From assembly GCF_001811425.1 (NCBI RefSeq), contig NZ_KV804688.1, positions 1-7,956 of the forward strand: a stretch of DNA of 7,956 nucleotides, given 5' to 3'. Of this stretch, positions 7,167 to 7,956 are shown in pieces; position 1 is the stretch's first letter, and every line of letters begins with the position of its first letter. The notes under the pieces are model-generated. The model was not told where the DNA came from. It made no database searches and saw only the letters and a list, made by a program, of their open reading frames with translations. The translations under genes and the position numbers were made by a program. The stretch comes from Peptoniphilus_A sp001811425. Its GTDB lineage: Bacteria; Bacillota; Clostridia; Tissierellales; Peptoniphilaceae.

Positions 7167-7956
7167 TTACTTGCGATATTTCAAAACCGCCTCCTGTATC
7201 TCGCTTTCAATATCTTTCAGGAATTTTTCTTTGGAAGATTTCCCTTTGGCAATATCCGCTAATTCCATTTCCCACTTTGCAGTTGTTTTCGCTGACTTAA
7301 AGGTATCGGATACTATTGTTACAAGGCTGATCCCTTTATGTGTTGCAATCAAATTTTTCTTATCTCTTTCTACAAATCCCTTAAAGATTAGATTTTCAAT
7401 AATTCCTGCCCTTGTTGCAGGTGTTCCAAGTCCCTTTCTTTCCACTTCTACACCTTTTTCTAAGGCTTCATTTCCTGCAATCTCCATAGACTTTAGAAGC
7501 GTATCTTCAGTGAAGTGTTTCGGTGGTTGAGTAAATTTTTCTTTAATCTCTTTATTTTCAATGCTTAAAACATCACCAATGCTCACATGAGGAAGCTCTA
7601 TGAACTCATTCTTCTTGGACTTGTATTCTTTGAGGTATTTGCTAAAGCCCTCGTCTCTAATTACCCTTCCTGAACTTGTAAATTCAAATCCGTCAAATTC
7701 AGCTACAATCTTCGTTGTGTTTTCCACTAATGGATAACCTACACTTGCGTGAAGCTTATTAGAAATAAGCCTATATACCTTCGCTTCACTATCAGGGATA
7801 CTCGATAAATCTTCACTTAACGAGCTTACTGTCGGAATAATAGCGTGATGATCCGTAACATTTTTTGAGTTAAATACCGTCTTGATACGCTCTGTATCAA
7901 AATCATTTTTTCCTAAAATGTTATTGACCGTACTTACAATCATATCTTCCGTTAAG
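7167..7956 (-). CDS. topB: DNA topoisomerase III, C-terminal part (5' end beyond the right edge)
   Basis: The frame is open to the window edge (Leu-Thr-Glu-Asp before Met 7943), so this is the last 262 codons of a longer gene and Met 7943 is internal. TopB is a type IA topoisomerase that cuts and passes single DNA strands, and ICEs often carry a copy for DNA processing. Visible family motifs are TDHHAIIPT (7856-7830), PPKHFTEDTLLKSME (around 7540-7490), GLGTPATRAGIIENL (7433-7389) and the following GFVERDKKNLIATHKG. The Toprim domain and most of the catalytic core would lie outside the window. The protein ends at ESEIQEAVLKYRK with no CxxC zinc-ribbon tail, unlike many Firmicutes/ICE homologues that continue with cysteine motifs. 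It may be a short form or a truncated gene. The next gene begins 81 bases downstream with its own promoter. Confidence 0.92.
   Translation of the reverse strand, partial: LTEDMIVSTVNNILGKNDFDTERIKTVFNSKNVTDHHAIIPTVSSLSEDLSSIPDSEAKVYRLISNKLHASVGYPLVENTTKIVAEFDGFEFTSSGRVIRDEGFSKYLKEYKSKKNEFIELPHVSIGDVLSIENKEIKEKFTQPPKHFTEDTLLKSMEIAGNEALEKGVEVERKGLGTPATRAGIIENLIFKGFVERDKKNLIATHKGISLVTIVSDTFKSAKTTAKWEMELADIAKGKSSKEKFLKDIESEIQEAVLKYRK

Noticed and set aside
7171..7530. 119-codon plus-strand ORF
   Set aside because: Antisense shadow of topB; Ser/Phe-rich composition typical of reverse-frame reading, no ribosome site.
7941..7943. Met at 7943 as the start of a short topoisomerase-like gene
   Set aside because: The frame stays open upstream to the window edge with TopB-like residues (LTED), so this Met is internal to a longer topB.

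Overview
All recognisable genes in this window lie on the minus strand, so transcription runs from the right end to the left end. The genes are typical of the replication/transfer module of an integrative and conjugative element (ICE) of low-GC Firmicutes. Signs of this are the A+T-rich third codon positions, strong AGGAGGT ribosome binding sites, a topoisomerase III (TopB) gene, and a giant multidomain DNA methylase/helicase-type gene like those of Tn1549/CTn-like elements. The host species cannot be read from the sequence; a Clostridia or Streptococcus-type host is an inference.

Layout in transcription order: (1) 7167-7956, the 3' part of a topB gene that enters from the right edge. (2) An 81-base gap (7086-7166) with an extended -10 promoter, an imperfect inverted repeat over the promoter spacer, and a ribosome binding site. 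(3) 5550-7085, a complete 511-residue protein with an AlbA_2 (Schlafen-like) N-terminus, a GHKL-type ATPase domain and a C-terminal winged helix; a perfect three-copy 12-base tandem repeat encodes its linker. (4) An 83-base gap (5467-5549) with a strong intrinsic terminator and, only 14 bases further on, the ribosome binding site of the next gene. (5) 1-5466, an uninterrupted 1822-codon 5' portion of the giant ICE gene. It has an ArdC-like N-terminus, duplicated accessory modules, a DUF2958-like domain and an N6-adenine methylase-like domain. The SNF2 helicase part expected in this family would lie beyond the left edge.

The most unusual feature is a complete 135-codon ORF (4281-4688) nested in another frame, on the same strand, inside the giant gene. 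It has its own near-ideal AGGAGGT site 8 bases before its ATG and encodes a compact, TnpV-like protein. The giant frame over the same bases encodes a polar, probably disordered linker. This looks like true dual coding (overprinting).

The AlbA_2/GHKL/winged-helix gene carries its own promoter and terminator and sits between two genes that I would expect to be close neighbours in such elements. It is best read as an autonomous cargo cassette. TopB and the giant protein probably serve element DNA processing, replication or establishment after conjugation; the cassette may be regulatory or defensive, but its function is not known. The plus strand shows no gene I can support, and apart from the gaps described there is no non-coding stretch over 100 bases.
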